A DNA stretch of 64,000 nt, from positions 248,001-312,000 of the forward strand of contig CAVSLM010000008.1 of assembly GCA_963728895.1 (NCBI GenBank), written 5' to 3'. A program made the position numbers and the translations under genes. Numbering within the stretch: the stretch's first letter is position 1; each line of letters opens with the position of its first letter. Source of the stretch: CAVSLM01 sp963728895 (GTDB taxonomy: Bacteria; Pseudomonadota; Gammaproteobacteria; JBBQDK01). Shown piece after piece: positions 1 through 10,251 of the stretch. The notes beneath the pieces were generated by a model, which saw only the letters and a program-made list of their open reading frames with translations, was not told where the DNA came from and ran no database searches.

Positions 1-1983
<1,983 letters not shown>

Positions 1984-2135
1984 AGGCGGGGCGGCTCCGA
2001 CATCTCGGGACGGCGATTCGGGTCTTCCCGACCGCCGCGCCCGGCTCGCAGCGCAATGAGGTGCCCCAAGCCGACCCTGCGACGCATGACCGAAGTTGCG
2101 GGACCTGACGTCCCCGGGGTATACATCGTGCCTAA

Positions 2136-2173
2136 CCCGCATATCTCACCGGGATCCCGGTGAGATTTCCGGA
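2136..2173. repeat. Collapsed copy of the dispersed CCCGGAAATCTCACC element
   Basis: A 38-bp near-perfect palindrome made only of the two ends of the larger 254-bp element (CCCGCATATCTCACC then GGTGAGATTTCCGGA) joined at GGGATCCC. It is flanked by CTAA on the left and CTAG on the right. It sits between the glgP stop and the nucleotidyltransferase start, and as a 14-bp-plus stem could act as a terminator hairpin. Confidence 0.8.
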
Positions 2174-2203
2174 CTAGGCCCGCGGGCGGCTGAGGAACTG
2201 GAA

Positions 2204-3446
2204 ATGCCGGGCACGAGCCACCTTCGAGAGATCGTGACGCTGAGTCGCGAAGCCCAGTTGCTGCTGCTGGCGTTGCGCATCGGTCCGGCCGACCTGCGCC
2301 TGGAAGAATTGCGCACGTTGCTCCGGACACCGGTTGACTGGGAATCCGCCCTGCGCGCCGCGCAGGCCCATCACGTCGTCCCCTTGCTCGCCGGTAATCT
2401 GAAAGCCCTGCCCGCCGGCCTGATACCTCGCGCGGTCGCGCGTACCCTGACGCTGCACGAGCTTGCCGTACGCCGCCAGAACGCCGTGTTCTGCGCGGAG
2501 CTGGCGCGGCTCACGGAACGATTCCGGGCCTTGGGCATCGAGGTGATTGCGTACAAGGGTCCCGTGCTCGCTGAACTGTGCTACGGCGATGTGGGTCTGC
2601 GCAGCTTCGGCGACCTCGACTTCCTGGTCCGAAGCGAGCACTTGAACGCGGTATGCCGAACACTCGAGGCCGATGGCTATCGTTTGCCAACGCAGCTGAC
2701 GGAAAGTCAGCGCGTTCACTTCGAGCGCGAGTTCAAGGAATACTGCTTCGTGCGCGGCCCCATCATGGTCGAGCCCCACTGGTCGATCACCGCGCGCCGC
2801 TTCCCGTTCGCGATCGACTACGAGGCCTTGTGGACGCGCTCCGAGGTTCGCGATCTGTTCGGCGCACGGGTCCGCGTCCTGGCGCCCGAGGACCTGCTCC
2901 TGATCCTGTGCGTGTGCGGTGCCAAGGGGAAGTGGAAGCGACTGCAGATGATCTACGATGTTGCGGCTGCGCTGCATTCCCTTGCAGGGGCTGGATGCGC
3001 AGGGGTGCCTCGCGCGTGCTCGCGAGGTGGGTACCGAACGCATTCTGCTGCTCGGATGCCGACTGGCACATGAGCTGCTGGGCGCAGAGGTTCCCGATCC
3101 GCTACTGGAACGCATGTGCGGGGACCGCGCTCTGCCCGCACTCGTGCGTCGAATCGCATCGGCAACTCTCGAGGTTCCGTCACGCGCGGCGCCAGGCTCG
3201 GACGATGCGCCATGGCGATTCTCGTGGCTGCTCATGGCCATGCGCGAGCGCCCGCTCGACAAGGCGCGCTATCTCGTGCGCACGACCACGACGCCGGCCT
3301 CGCTGCATCTGCGGCGCATGCCGCTGCCGAGGGGTCTGCATGGGCTGTATCGCGTCCTGGTGCCTCTGCACGACTACCTGCTCCAGCCGACTTGGCGCTA
3401 TGCATCCGCAGCGCTCGGCCGGGTCGGATTCCGGACCCGGGCATGA
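2204..3446 (+). CDS. Nucleotidyltransferase-fold family protein, one frameshift
   Basis: Member of the uncharacterised nucleotidyltransferase group found beside HPr-kinase-like and PqqD proteins. The signature is IAYKGPVLAELCYGDVGLRSF followed by GDLDFLVR near residues 115-150, keeping both Asp of the metal-binding D-x-D. ATG 2204 follows an AGGA at 2191-2194. The frame is lost near 2985-2990: up to LHSL the protein is in one frame, and from QGLDAQGCLARAREVG to the stop at 3444-3446 in another. Removing one C of the CCC in TTCCCTT would restore a ~414-residue protein, close to its paralogue at 7744. The transferred nucleotide and acceptor are unknown. It could be a sequencing slip; the downstream part keeps coding character to the natural end. 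Confidence 0.7.
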
Positions 3447-4015
3447 ACTGCGCGGCCCTGCGCCGCGTCCTCGGCAGAAGCGCGCGGCATCTGCGATCGC
3501 GGTCGCTGCCACCGTGGTTCGGCAGTCGGGCCGCCGCCGTGGCGCCGTCGCGTGCCCCAGATCTCGCTTCGCAGCGCAGGAGCGATTCATTTCGGGCGGG
3601 GTAAGCGGTCGACCACCCTGAAATTGCCGCTCTTTGCGGCACCGGCTATTCCCCGCGCAGGCTCCCAAAAATCTCACCAGCTGGCCGGCTGGTGAAATTT
3701 CGGGGGCTAGCCGGATCCCGGTAAGTTTCCATTGCCTGCAGCGTAGGATCTTCTCCTGCCGCCGCGCGCACGAGCCCGCAGCGCGCACTTACCCCTTTCT
3801 GGGGAGGGTACCGGGGTTGTATGACATCACGTAGTTCGTCGATACTGGGGGCGATGCCGGCTGTGCCCGGCACTCCCGGCACCACCCCAGGCGGACGCAG
3901 CGGCAAGCACTTGCGCCGGATCATCCTGGGGGCGACGCCGGCAACCAGCGATTTGCGCCTGTGTCCGTGCAGCGGGCTACGGCGCGTTACAGACCACGGC
4001 ACAGGAGCCACAAGA
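3447..4015. other. Intergenic stretch without a convincing gene
   Basis: Apart from the small palindromic element at 3664-3706, no gene is supported here. The PqqD frame stays open back to an ATG at 3821, but that segment is Pro/Gly-rich with no family resemblance, and the ribosome-binding site lies at 4002-4006, so it is read as leader DNA. Confidence 0.5.
3664..3706. repeat. Collapsed copy of the dispersed CCCGGAAATCTCACC element
   Basis: A 43-bp palindrome, ATCTCACCAGCTGGCCGGCTGG then TGAAATTT in outline, consisting of the two element ends joined through a short GC core and followed by CTAG at 3707-3710. A further half-site resembling GGATCCCGGTAAGTTTCC lies at 3713-3730. It lies in the gap between the frameshifted nucleotidyltransferase and the PqqD-type gene. 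Confidence 0.75.
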
Positions 4016-4459
4016 ATGACCTACGAAGCGGTTCGTTACCGGGTGAGCAGTCCCCGCGTCATCCACGAAATCATGGAAGGCGAAGTCGTGCTCATCAATC
4101 TCGACACCGGCACGTACTACAGTCTGGACAAGGCTGGCGAGCATATCTGGAGAGGCATCGAGGCGGTCGCCCCGGTAGGCGCCATCGCCGACGACCTGGC
4201 CCGGCGTTACGATGCCACCCGCGAGCACATCGGTGCCGTGATCACGCAGCTGCTCGATGCGCTCAGGGCCGAAGGTCTGGTGACCGAGGCGCAAGCGGCG
4301 GAAGCGCCCGAAACGGCCTACGATGCCGATGTGCCGGTGAACGGTTCCAGACCGAGGCTCGAGTTCTGCACGCTGCAGCGCTTCGCGGACATGGAAGAGC
4401 TGCTGGTGCTCGATCCCATTCACGAAGTCGATGAAGCCGGCTGGCCGCTGAAGAAATAG
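4016..4459 (+). CDS. PqqD-family peptide-binding protein with C-terminal tail
   Basis: A 147-residue protein. Residues ~1-90 match the PqqD fold (RYRVSSPRVIHEIMEGEVVLINLDT, then YYSLDKAGEHIWRGIE and a C-terminal helix pair), the domain that binds RiPP leader peptides for maturation enzymes. ATG 4016 is chosen because AGGAG lies 9-13 bases upstream. Beyond the domain is an acidic linker and a tail ending DMEELLVLDPIHEVDEAGWP then LKK. This tail is not part of PqqD and looks like a short leader or substrate segment. The next gene, an HPr-kinase-like protein, starts 12 bases after the stop, suggesting one transcript and joint action. The PqqD call is firm; the role of the tail is inference. Confidence 0.85.
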   Translation: MTYEAVRYRVSSPRVIHEIMEGEVVLINLDTGTYYSLDKAGEHIWRGIEAVAPVGAIADDLARRYDATREHIGAVITQLLDALRAEGLVTEAQAAEAPETAYDADVPVNGSRPRLEFCTLQRFADMEELLVLDPIHEVDEAGWPLKK

Positions 4460-4471
4460 CGCAGCACAAGC

Positions 4472-5551
4472 GTGGACGCCGGCTACCCTGTGCAGCCTGA
4501 AGTGGCGGATCCGCCGGATGCCATCGCCGACGCCGCCGCGCAGGCGTATTTATCCACGGCAATGGCGGTCTTCGATGCCGCCGCAACCGAGGCGGTCGAG
4601 CGCTGGTACCGGATCGGCGACCTTACCGTACGGCTACGCTTCGCGAACTCGGCGCTGGTGGGCGCCATGACGGCCGCTTTCGCTCACCTCGCCGCGCCCA
4701 CCTCCGGCGCTGCGGATCTGACCATCCTGCTGCTCGACACGGCTTCCACGGGCATCGCCGCGGTCCGGCCCTGGTCGAGGGACGACTACCTGGCGCACGG
4801 CCGAATCCGCGGATACAACACGGAGCGTTTCCAGACCGTGTACCAGCACGGTGTGGACGCAATCAATCTGCTCGACCAGCAGTCGAACGTCGGCGTGTTC
4901 TGGGCCCGGGATGCCGCAGCGATCCCCTACTACGAGCGCAGCTCGCCACTGCGCAATCTGCTGCACTGGTGGATGAGCCGGCGCGCGCGGCAGCTGGTGC
5001 ACGGGGCGGCGGTGGGCACCGCCGAGGGCGCGGCGCTGATCGTCGGCGCAGGCGGTTCGGGCAAGTCGACGAGCGCCCTCTGCTGTATCGGTTCGGGACT
5101 CCTCTACTGCGGCGACGACTACGCGCTGGTCGCACCGGACCCCGAGCCGCGGGTTTATAGCCTGTACTGCTCGGGCAAGCTCGAGCCTTTCCATCTTCGC
5201 AACTTCCCGCATCTGCTTGCGCGCGTGGAGAGCCCGGAGGTGCCCGAAGGGGAAAAGGTGCTGCTGTTTGCGGACCGGCAAGAGGACGGGGTCGCCCCTA
5301 GCCTTCCACTGCGCGCGATTCTGGTGCCGCGCATCACCGGCATGCGGGACACCACGGTCGGCAAGGCCTCTCCGGCGCAGGCATTGCGCGCATTGGCCCC
5401 CAGCACGCTGTTCCAGCTTCCCAATGCAGGTGCCGAGGCGCTGCGCAGCATGGCGGCCCTGGTAGGCCGACTCCCGTGCCACGCCCTGAATCTCGGTACC
5501 GACCTGGTCCAGATTCCGGGCGCGATCCGCATGCTGCTCGAGCACGGCTGA
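4472..5551 (+). CDS. HPr kinase-like (HprK-related) protein
   Basis: A 359-residue protein starting with GTG 4472. It has the HPr kinase/phosphorylase-type P-loop GAGGSGKST at residues 192-200, followed by a LLYCGDDYALV block resembling the catalytic Asp region of HprK. The first ~170 residues are a separate N-terminal domain. Relatives occur beside PqqD proteins and nucleotidyltransferases, and in some lasso-peptide clusters such kinases phosphorylate the peptide. No HPr or PTS gene is nearby, so a role in sugar-transport control is unlikely. The likely acceptor is a peptide or glycan made by this cluster; that is inferred from context. It is tightly spaced with the PqqD gene before it and the glycosyltransferase 19 bases after it. 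Confidence 0.8.
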   Translation: MDAGYPVQPEVADPPDAIADAAAQAYLSTAMAVFDAAATEAVERWYRIGDLTVRLRFANSALVGAMTAAFAHLAAPTSGAADLTILLLDTASTGIAAVRPWSRDDYLAHGRIRGYNTERFQTVYQHGVDAINLLDQQSNVGVFWARDAAAIPYYERSSPLRNLLHWWMSRRARQLVHGAAVGTAEGAALIVGAGGSGKSTSALCCIGSGLLYCGDDYALVAPDPEPRVYSLYCSGKLEPFHLRNFPHLLARVESPEVPEGEKVLLFADRQEDGVAPSLPLRAILVPRITGMRDTTVGKASPAQALRALAPSTLFQLPNAGAEALRSMAALVGRLPCHALNLGTDLVQIPGAIRMLLEHG

Positions 5552-5570
5552 GGCGCTGCGGAGCGCACCC

Positions 5571-6311
5571 ATGGTTCCGCCGCTGGTAAGCGCCATCATC
5601 CCGGTCTACAACGGATCGGCCTTCATCGCGCAGGCGATCGCCAGCATCCGCGACCAGGATTACGCGCCGCTGGAAATTCTGGTGATCGATGACGGTTCGA
5701 CCGACGCGACCGCCGACGTGGTGCGCGGCCTCGGCGCCGACATCCGCTACCTGCGACAGGAAAACCGCGGGCCGGCCGCGGCACGCAACCGCGGTCTCGC
5801 GCTGGCGCGCGGCTCGTTGATCGCGTTTCTGGACGCCGATGACCTGTGGCCGCAAGGCAAGCTGCGCGCGCAGGTGCAGTACCTGGAGGAGCATCCGCAG
5901 GTCGCGATCGTGCTGGGGCGCATCGAATACCTGCGGCTGCCCGGCGCGAGCGAGGTCGAGGTGCGCTTCGAAGACACCGGGGACACGGTGACCAGCGTAC
6001 ACCTCGGCTGCGGACTGTTCCGGCGTGGCGTCTTCGACCAGGTGGGCGAGCTTGATGCAACGCTGCGTTATAGCGAGGACCACGACTGGATGCTGCGCGC
6101 CCGCGAGCTGGGCATACGCATGGCGATTCTGCAGCGTGTCACCCTGCAGTACCGCATGCACGCGGGCAATATGACGCGTGACAAGGGGATCGCGGACGTG
6201 GCCATGGCGCGCGTACTGAAGAAGTCATTGGACCGGCGCCGCGCCCGCGGTGACGGCGCCGCGCAGTCGCTGCCGAGGTGGTCCGAGCACGACCTCAAGA
6301 CCAAGCGCTGA
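5571..6311 (+). CDS. Family 2 glycosyltransferase (first of three)
   Basis: A 246-residue GT-A fold enzyme. N-terminal VSAIIPVYNGSAFIAQAI, IDDGSTD near residue 40 and FLDADD near residue 85 (the metal/nucleotide-sugar DXD region) identify family GT2, and SEDHDWMLRARELG is the usual acceptor-side block. No membrane helix, so it is cytoplasmic or peripheral. It is unusually short and lacks a C-terminal extension. The end, NMTRDKGIADVAMARVLKKSLDRRR in outline, is shared with the next two genes, so the three are probably tandem duplicates. Donor and acceptor sugars are unknown. Confidence 0.9.
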   Translation: MVPPLVSAIIPVYNGSAFIAQAIASIRDQDYAPLEILVIDDGSTDATADVVRGLGADIRYLRQENRGPAAARNRGLALARGSLIAFLDADDLWPQGKLRAQVQYLEEHPQVAIVLGRIEYLRLPGASEVEVRFEDTGDTVTSVHLGCGLFRRGVFDQVGELDATLRYSEDHDWMLRARELGIRMAILQRVTLQYRMHAGNMTRDKGIADVAMARVLKKSLDRRRARGDGAAQSLPRWSEHDLKTKR

Positions 6312-6327
6312 ATCCCCCCCGAAGCCC

Positions 6328-7029
6328 ATGGATACACCCCTGACCAGCGTGATCATGCCCGTATTCAATGGCGCTCTTTACCTGCGGGCGGCCATCGAAA
6401 GCGTGCTGGCCCAGGACCATACCCGCTTCGAGCTGATCATCGTGAACGATGGATCGAGCGACGGGAGCGAGGCGATTATCGCGGAATTTCCCACTGCGCT
6501 TGCCATTCACCAGGGTAACCAGGGCGTGGCCGCCGCGCGCAACGCCGGCATCGCACGCGCCGCGGGTTCGCTGCTCGCATTCCTCGATCAGGACGATACC
6601 TGGACGCCGGACAAGCTGCGACTGCAGTCGGGGTATCTCGAAATGCATCCGGAGCTCGATTTCGTGCTTGCCATGCAGCGGCTCTCGCTTGCGCCCGGCT
6701 GCAGCGCCCCCGGCTGGCTCAGGCCCGAGCACCTCGATGCGCCGCAGATCGGGTTTCTGCCCGGGACGCTGCTCGCGCGGCGCAGCGCGTTCGAGCGGGT
6801 GGGCGGTTTCGACCCGCAGTACCGGTACGGCTCGGACGACGCGGACTGGTTTGCGCGTGCCAAGGACGCGGGATTGCGCCACGCGGTGATGCCGGAGGTG
6901 CTGTTGAATCGGCTGATTCATGACGGCAACCGCTCGGCGCAGGTGCGCGAAGGCAACCGCGAGCTGTTGCGGATCATGCGCGCCTCCATCGCGCGCCGGC
7001 GCGGCCCCGCCACGGGCGACACATCGTGA
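6328..7029 (+). CDS. Family 2 glycosyltransferase (second of three)
   Basis: A 233-residue GT2 enzyme from ATG 6328; the frame is open further upstream but would overlap the preceding gene, and the conserved start LTSVIMPVFNGALYLRAAI begins right after this ATG. Motifs: VNDGSSDGS near residue 40, FLDQDD near residue 85 (Gln in place of the first-position residue seen in the neighbour's DADD), and GSDDADWFARAKDAG. Its stop overlaps the GTG of the next gene (GTGA at 7026-7029), so the two are translationally coupled. It presumably acts with the flanking transferases on one glycan or modified product. Confidence 0.9.
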   Translation: MDTPLTSVIMPVFNGALYLRAAIESVLAQDHTRFELIIVNDGSSDGSEAIIAEFPTALAIHQGNQGVAAARNAGIARAAGSLLAFLDQDDTWTPDKLRLQSGYLEMHPELDFVLAMQRLSLAPGCSAPGWLRPEHLDAPQIGFLPGTLLARRSAFERVGGFDPQYRYGSDDADWFARAKDAGLRHAVMPEVLLNRLIHDGNRSAQVREGNRELLRIMRASIARRRGPATGDTS

Positions 7030-7724
7030 GCGCAGCGGACGAGGCCGCGGTCAGCGTCGTGGTGCCGGTCTACAACCGCGAACGCTATCTGCCCGAATGC
7101 CTGGACAGCATCCTCGCCCAGCGCGCACATGTGCGCGAGGTGCTGGTCGTCGACGACGGGTCGAGCGACGGCAGTGCGGCGGTGGCGCAGGGCTATGGCG
7201 CACCGGTGCGCTGCCTGTCGCAGCGCAACGCCGGGGCGGCTGCGGCGCGCAACCGCGGAATCGAGGCGGCAACCGGCGAGTACATTGCCTTCCTGGACTC
7301 CGACGATCTGTGGGTGGCGGACAAGCTTGCACACCAGCTCGGCGCGTTTGCCGCCGAGCCCGCGCTCGACGTGGTGTTCGGTGCCACCGAGCAGTTCGTG
7401 AGCCCCGAGCTCGACGCCGAGGCGCGCGCGCGGCTGCAGTGTCCTGCCGGCGCCATGCCGGGATATCTCGCCGGCGCGATGCTCGCGCGGCGCCACGTGT
7501 TCGAGCGTGCCGGTCTGTTCGATCCCCAGTGGCGCATCGGCGAGTTCATCGACTGGTACGTGCGCGCCAGGGAGGCAGGCATGCAGAGCGTCATGCTGAC
7601 TGCCGTGGTGCTGCGCAGACGTCTGCACGGCGCCAACATGGTGCTCACCCAGCGCGACGCCCAGCGCGACTACCTGCGCATCGTGAAGGCCTCGCTCGAC
7701 AGGCGCCGTACCCCGCAGCAATGA
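7026..7724 (+). CDS. Family 2 glycosyltransferase (third of three)
   Basis: A 232-residue GT2 enzyme starting with GTG inside the stop of the previous gene. VSVVVPVYNRERYLPECL, VDDGSSDGS and FLDSDD mark the nucleotide-sugar site, and EFIDWYVRAREAG the acceptor block. The C-terminus NMVLTQRDAQRDYLRIVKAS then LDRRR repeats the pattern of the two preceding genes. It lies 19 bases before the second nucleotidyltransferase gene. Soluble, no signal peptide. Confidence 0.9.
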   Translation: MSAADEAAVSVVVPVYNRERYLPECLDSILAQRAHVREVLVVDDGSSDGSAAVAQGYGAPVRCLSQRNAGAAAARNRGIEAATGEYIAFLDSDDLWVADKLAHQLGAFAAEPALDVVFGATEQFVSPELDAEARARLQCPAGAMPGYLAGAMLARRHVFERAGLFDPQWRIGEFIDWYVRAREAGMQSVMLTAVVLRRRLHGANMVLTQRDAQRDYLRIVKASLDRRRTPQQ

Positions 7725-7743
7725 TTGTCGTGGGCGCCAAGCC

Positions 7744-8883
7744 ATGAAACCGCACCCGATCGCCGGCTGTTGGCCGACCCGCGAGCAGGAGTGGCTGTTG
7801 CAGGCTGCGCTGCTGGACCACGACCGGGCACGCTCGGCCTGGCGCGCCTGGCAGGAAGCGGCACGTATCGACAGCACCGATCCCGCCTCGTTTCGTGTCC
7901 TGCCGCTGCTCTACGCCCGGCTGCGCACACTCGAACCAGACGACCGGCATCTGGCCCAGCTCAAGGGTGTGTACCGCCAGAATGTCTATCGCAACCGGCT
8001 GCTGATCGACCGGGCCGTGCCTGTGCTCGCCGCCCTCGAGCAGCGCGGCATCGCAACTCTCGTGCTCCAGGGTGCGGCGCTCAGCGAGCGCCACTACCGC
8101 GACAGCGGACTGCGCTCGCTGCTGCAATTCGACCTGCTGGTCCGGGCGCACCAACTGCCGGTGGCGCGTGCCGCGCTGGCGGAATTGCAGGGGTGGGTAG
8201 CTCGCACCGCCATGAGTCCAACCGAAGGCGCCGCCTTTCGCGACCCAGACGGGTTCGCGCTGCATCTGCACACGCACGTGCTGCCCGACGTTCCTGCCGC
8301 CGCGGCGGATGCGGCGTGCTGGCAGCGTGCCGTAGCCATCGACTATCACGGTGTGGGCAGCCGCGTGCTCGACGATACCGACGAGTTGTTGCGCATCTGT
8401 ATCGGAGGCGCACGCTGGGAACGCCTCACGCCGCTGCTCTGGATTCCCGATGCGCTGGCCGTGCTGCGTGGCGGTACGATCGACTGGATCGCCCTGCTCG
8501 AGACGGCGCGGCGCTGGCATCTGGTGGTGCATCTGCGCGAAGCATTGACCTATCTTTCCACGCGCTTCCAGGCGCAGGTTCCGCAGCAGGCCCTGGCGGA
8601 TCTGCACGCGCTGGCGGTGCCGCGCAGGGAGCTGCGCGAGCACCGCGCCCAGACCCGCGCCCGCGGACTGATGGGCGCACTGCCGGAGAACTGGTACCGC
8701 TATCGCCTGCGCCTGGCGGCAACCGGCAACCCGCTCGGCCTGTGGGCGGGCTTCTGGGACTACCAGACGCGGCTGCTCGGCCTGTCCTCCCCGTGGCAGC
8801 TGCCCGGTGCGCTGCTCACGCGAGCCGCGCGCAGATTGCGTGCCGGGAGCAGGGATGCGCCCGATCAGGCGGTGATCGGATGA
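7744..8883 (+). CDS. Nucleotidyltransferase-fold family protein, second copy
   Basis: A 379-residue paralogue of the protein at 2204. The signature region reads TLVLQGAALSERHYRDSGLR then SLLQFDLLVRA. Where the first copy has GDLDFLV, this one has LQFDLLV, so the first Asp of the expected metal-binding pair is Gln. The protein may therefore be catalytically weak or serve a non-catalytic role. It is otherwise full length and uninterrupted. It is the last gene of the tight glycosyltransferase operon; a 400-base gap with an element fragment follows. Substrate unknown. Confidence 0.75.
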   Translation: MKPHPIAGCWPTREQEWLLQAALLDHDRARSAWRAWQEAARIDSTDPASFRVLPLLYARLRTLEPDDRHLAQLKGVYRQNVYRNRLLIDRAVPVLAALEQRGIATLVLQGAALSERHYRDSGLRSLLQFDLLVRAHQLPVARAALAELQGWVARTAMSPTEGAAFRDPDGFALHLHTHVLPDVPAAAADAACWQRAVAIDYHGVGSRVLDDTDELLRICIGGARWERLTPLLWIPDALAVLRGGTIDWIALLETARRWHLVVHLREALTYLSTRFQAQVPQQALADLHALAVPRRELREHRAQTRARGLMGALPENWYRYRLRLAATGNPLGLWAGFWDYQTRLLGLSSPWQLPGALLTRAARRLRAGSRDAPDQAVIG

Positions 8884-8983
8884 CGCAGTAACACCGGTAC
8901 ACGGGGCATTTTCCGGGCCGATGGAGACTCGATGACCGCCATCAGCGTATGCGGTGCTGCCGACGCCCGGTGAGAGACGCAGG

Positions 8984-9056
8984 CTGGAAATCTCACCTGC
9001 ATCCCGGGGGCTGGGCGGAATTCGCAGCCGTCCTGGCGCCGGGCTGGAGCGAAACC
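8984..9056. repeat. Fragment of the dispersed CCCGGAAATCTCACC element
   Basis: About 73 bp matching one half of the full 254-bp copies: GGAAATCTCACC, a GCATCCCGG...CTGG subterminal segment, GGCGGAATTCGCAGCCGTCC and CTGGCGCCGGGCTGGAGCG. The second half is missing. It lies in the otherwise empty gap 8884-9291 between the nucleotidyltransferase and the SMP-30 gene. The right limit is approximate. Confidence 0.7.
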
Positions 9057-9291
9057 GACGTCCCGGCGCCCGGCCACGCGCCGGGCATGAGCCATCGATG
9101 GGTCCCGCCGCGGCGGCGGAGCAGCAGAAAGCGCCGGCCGGGTGGGCAGGGGTCCTGCCGGTTTCGCGCATTGTGTCGCGAGACTGCCGCGGGCATCATT
9201 GTGCCGACGGAGAAGCACCAGACACGGACGGCGGCGAGCGGAGGACCCCGCCCATGGATCCCCATTCACACGCCTTCGATTCCGGCACGCG

Positions 9292-10251
9292 GTGACCGGC
9301 ACGTCGGCTGCGCGGCGTACGCGCGCGGGGAGGCTGTGGCCGCGCCTTCGCCGTCTGGTGCGCGCCCTCGGACGTCCGAAGGCAGGGGTGTGCGCCCTCG
9401 ATCCGGTGCTGGACGAGGTCTTTGCGCGCGGCACGCGCGTCGAACGTGTCGCGACCGGGCTGCGTTTCACGGAGGGGCCGGCATGGATCGCAAAGGACCG
9501 TTGCTTGTTGTTCAGCGACATTCCGGCCTCGCGTATCTACCGTCTCTCCGAGCACGGGGTGCTGTCCGTCGAACATGAGGAGACCGGCCAGTCTAACGGC
9601 CTGATCCTGGACGGTGCCGGTCGCCTTGTAGCCTGTGAACAGGGTGGGCGTCGCATCACGCGCTACGAACAGGATGGAACGCGCAGCGTGCTCGCCGACC
9701 GCTACGATGGGCGGCGGCTGAACAGTCCCAACGACATCGCGCTGCGTTCGGACGGCACGCTGTACTTCACCGATCCGACGTACGGCATCCGCCCGCACCA
9801 GCAGGAGCTTGGGGTGCAGGGCGTGTACCGGCTCGCCCTTGCGCAGGAACCGGTGCTGGTCGCGGCCGATTTTCGGCTGCCCAACGGACTTGCCTTCTCG
9901 CCCGACGAAGGGCTGCTATATGTCGACGACTCGCAGGCCCGACACATCCGCGTGTTCCGGGTCCTGCCGGACGGCGCGTTGGCCGGCGGTGAGGTGCTCT
10001 GCGACATGAACGTGCCCACCTCCGGCGATCCCGACGGCATTACGGTCGATCGGCAGGGGCGGATCTACTGCGCGGGTCCTGGCGGCGTCTGGGTGATCGA
10101 TCCCGAAGGGCACCGGCTCGGAACCATCCAGCTTCCCGAGCAGCCTTCCAACTGCACATGGGGCGGTCCCGATCTGCGCACGCTCTACATGACCGCGCAT
10201 CGTTCGATATACCGCGTACGCGCCCGTACCGGTGCGCCGCAACGAGGCTGA
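9292..10251 (+). CDS. SMP-30/gluconolactonase-like beta-propeller protein
   Basis: A ~319-residue protein of the SMP-30/gluconolaconase/LRE family, six-bladed propellers that usually hydrolyse sugar lactones with one divalent metal. Family hallmarks are RFTEGPAWI, GQSNGLILDGAGRLVACEQG, RLNSPNDIALRSDGTLYFTD and LPNGLAFSPDEGLLYVDDSQ, with Asp at the DPDGITVDRQGRIYCAG block. GTG 9292 is taken as start because the frame upstream is Arg-rich and overlaps the element region; an earlier start at 9142 is possible. The stop overlaps the ATG of the next ORF (TGATG at 10249-10253). It may process an aldonolactone or modified sugar linked to the glycosyltransferase cluster. Confidence 0.85.
   Translation: MTGTSAARRTRAGRLWPRLRRLVRALGRPKAGVCALDPVLDEVFARGTRVERVATGLRFTEGPAWIAKDRCLLFSDIPASRIYRLSEHGVLSVEHEETGQSNGLILDGAGRLVACEQGGRRITRYEQDGTRSVLADRYDGRRLNSPNDIALRSDGTLYFTDPTYGIRPHQQELGVQGVYRLALAQEPVLVAADFRLPNGLAFSPDEGLLYVDDSQARHIRVFRVLPDGALAGGEVLCDMNVPTSGDPDGITVDRQGRIYCAGPGGVWVIDPEGHRLGTIQLPEQPSNCTWGGPDLRTLYMTAHRSIYRVRARTGAPQRG

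Noticed and set aside
3821..4015. N-terminal extension of the PqqD protein
   Set aside because: No ribosome site, Pro/Gly-rich, and a good AGGAG precedes ATG 4016.
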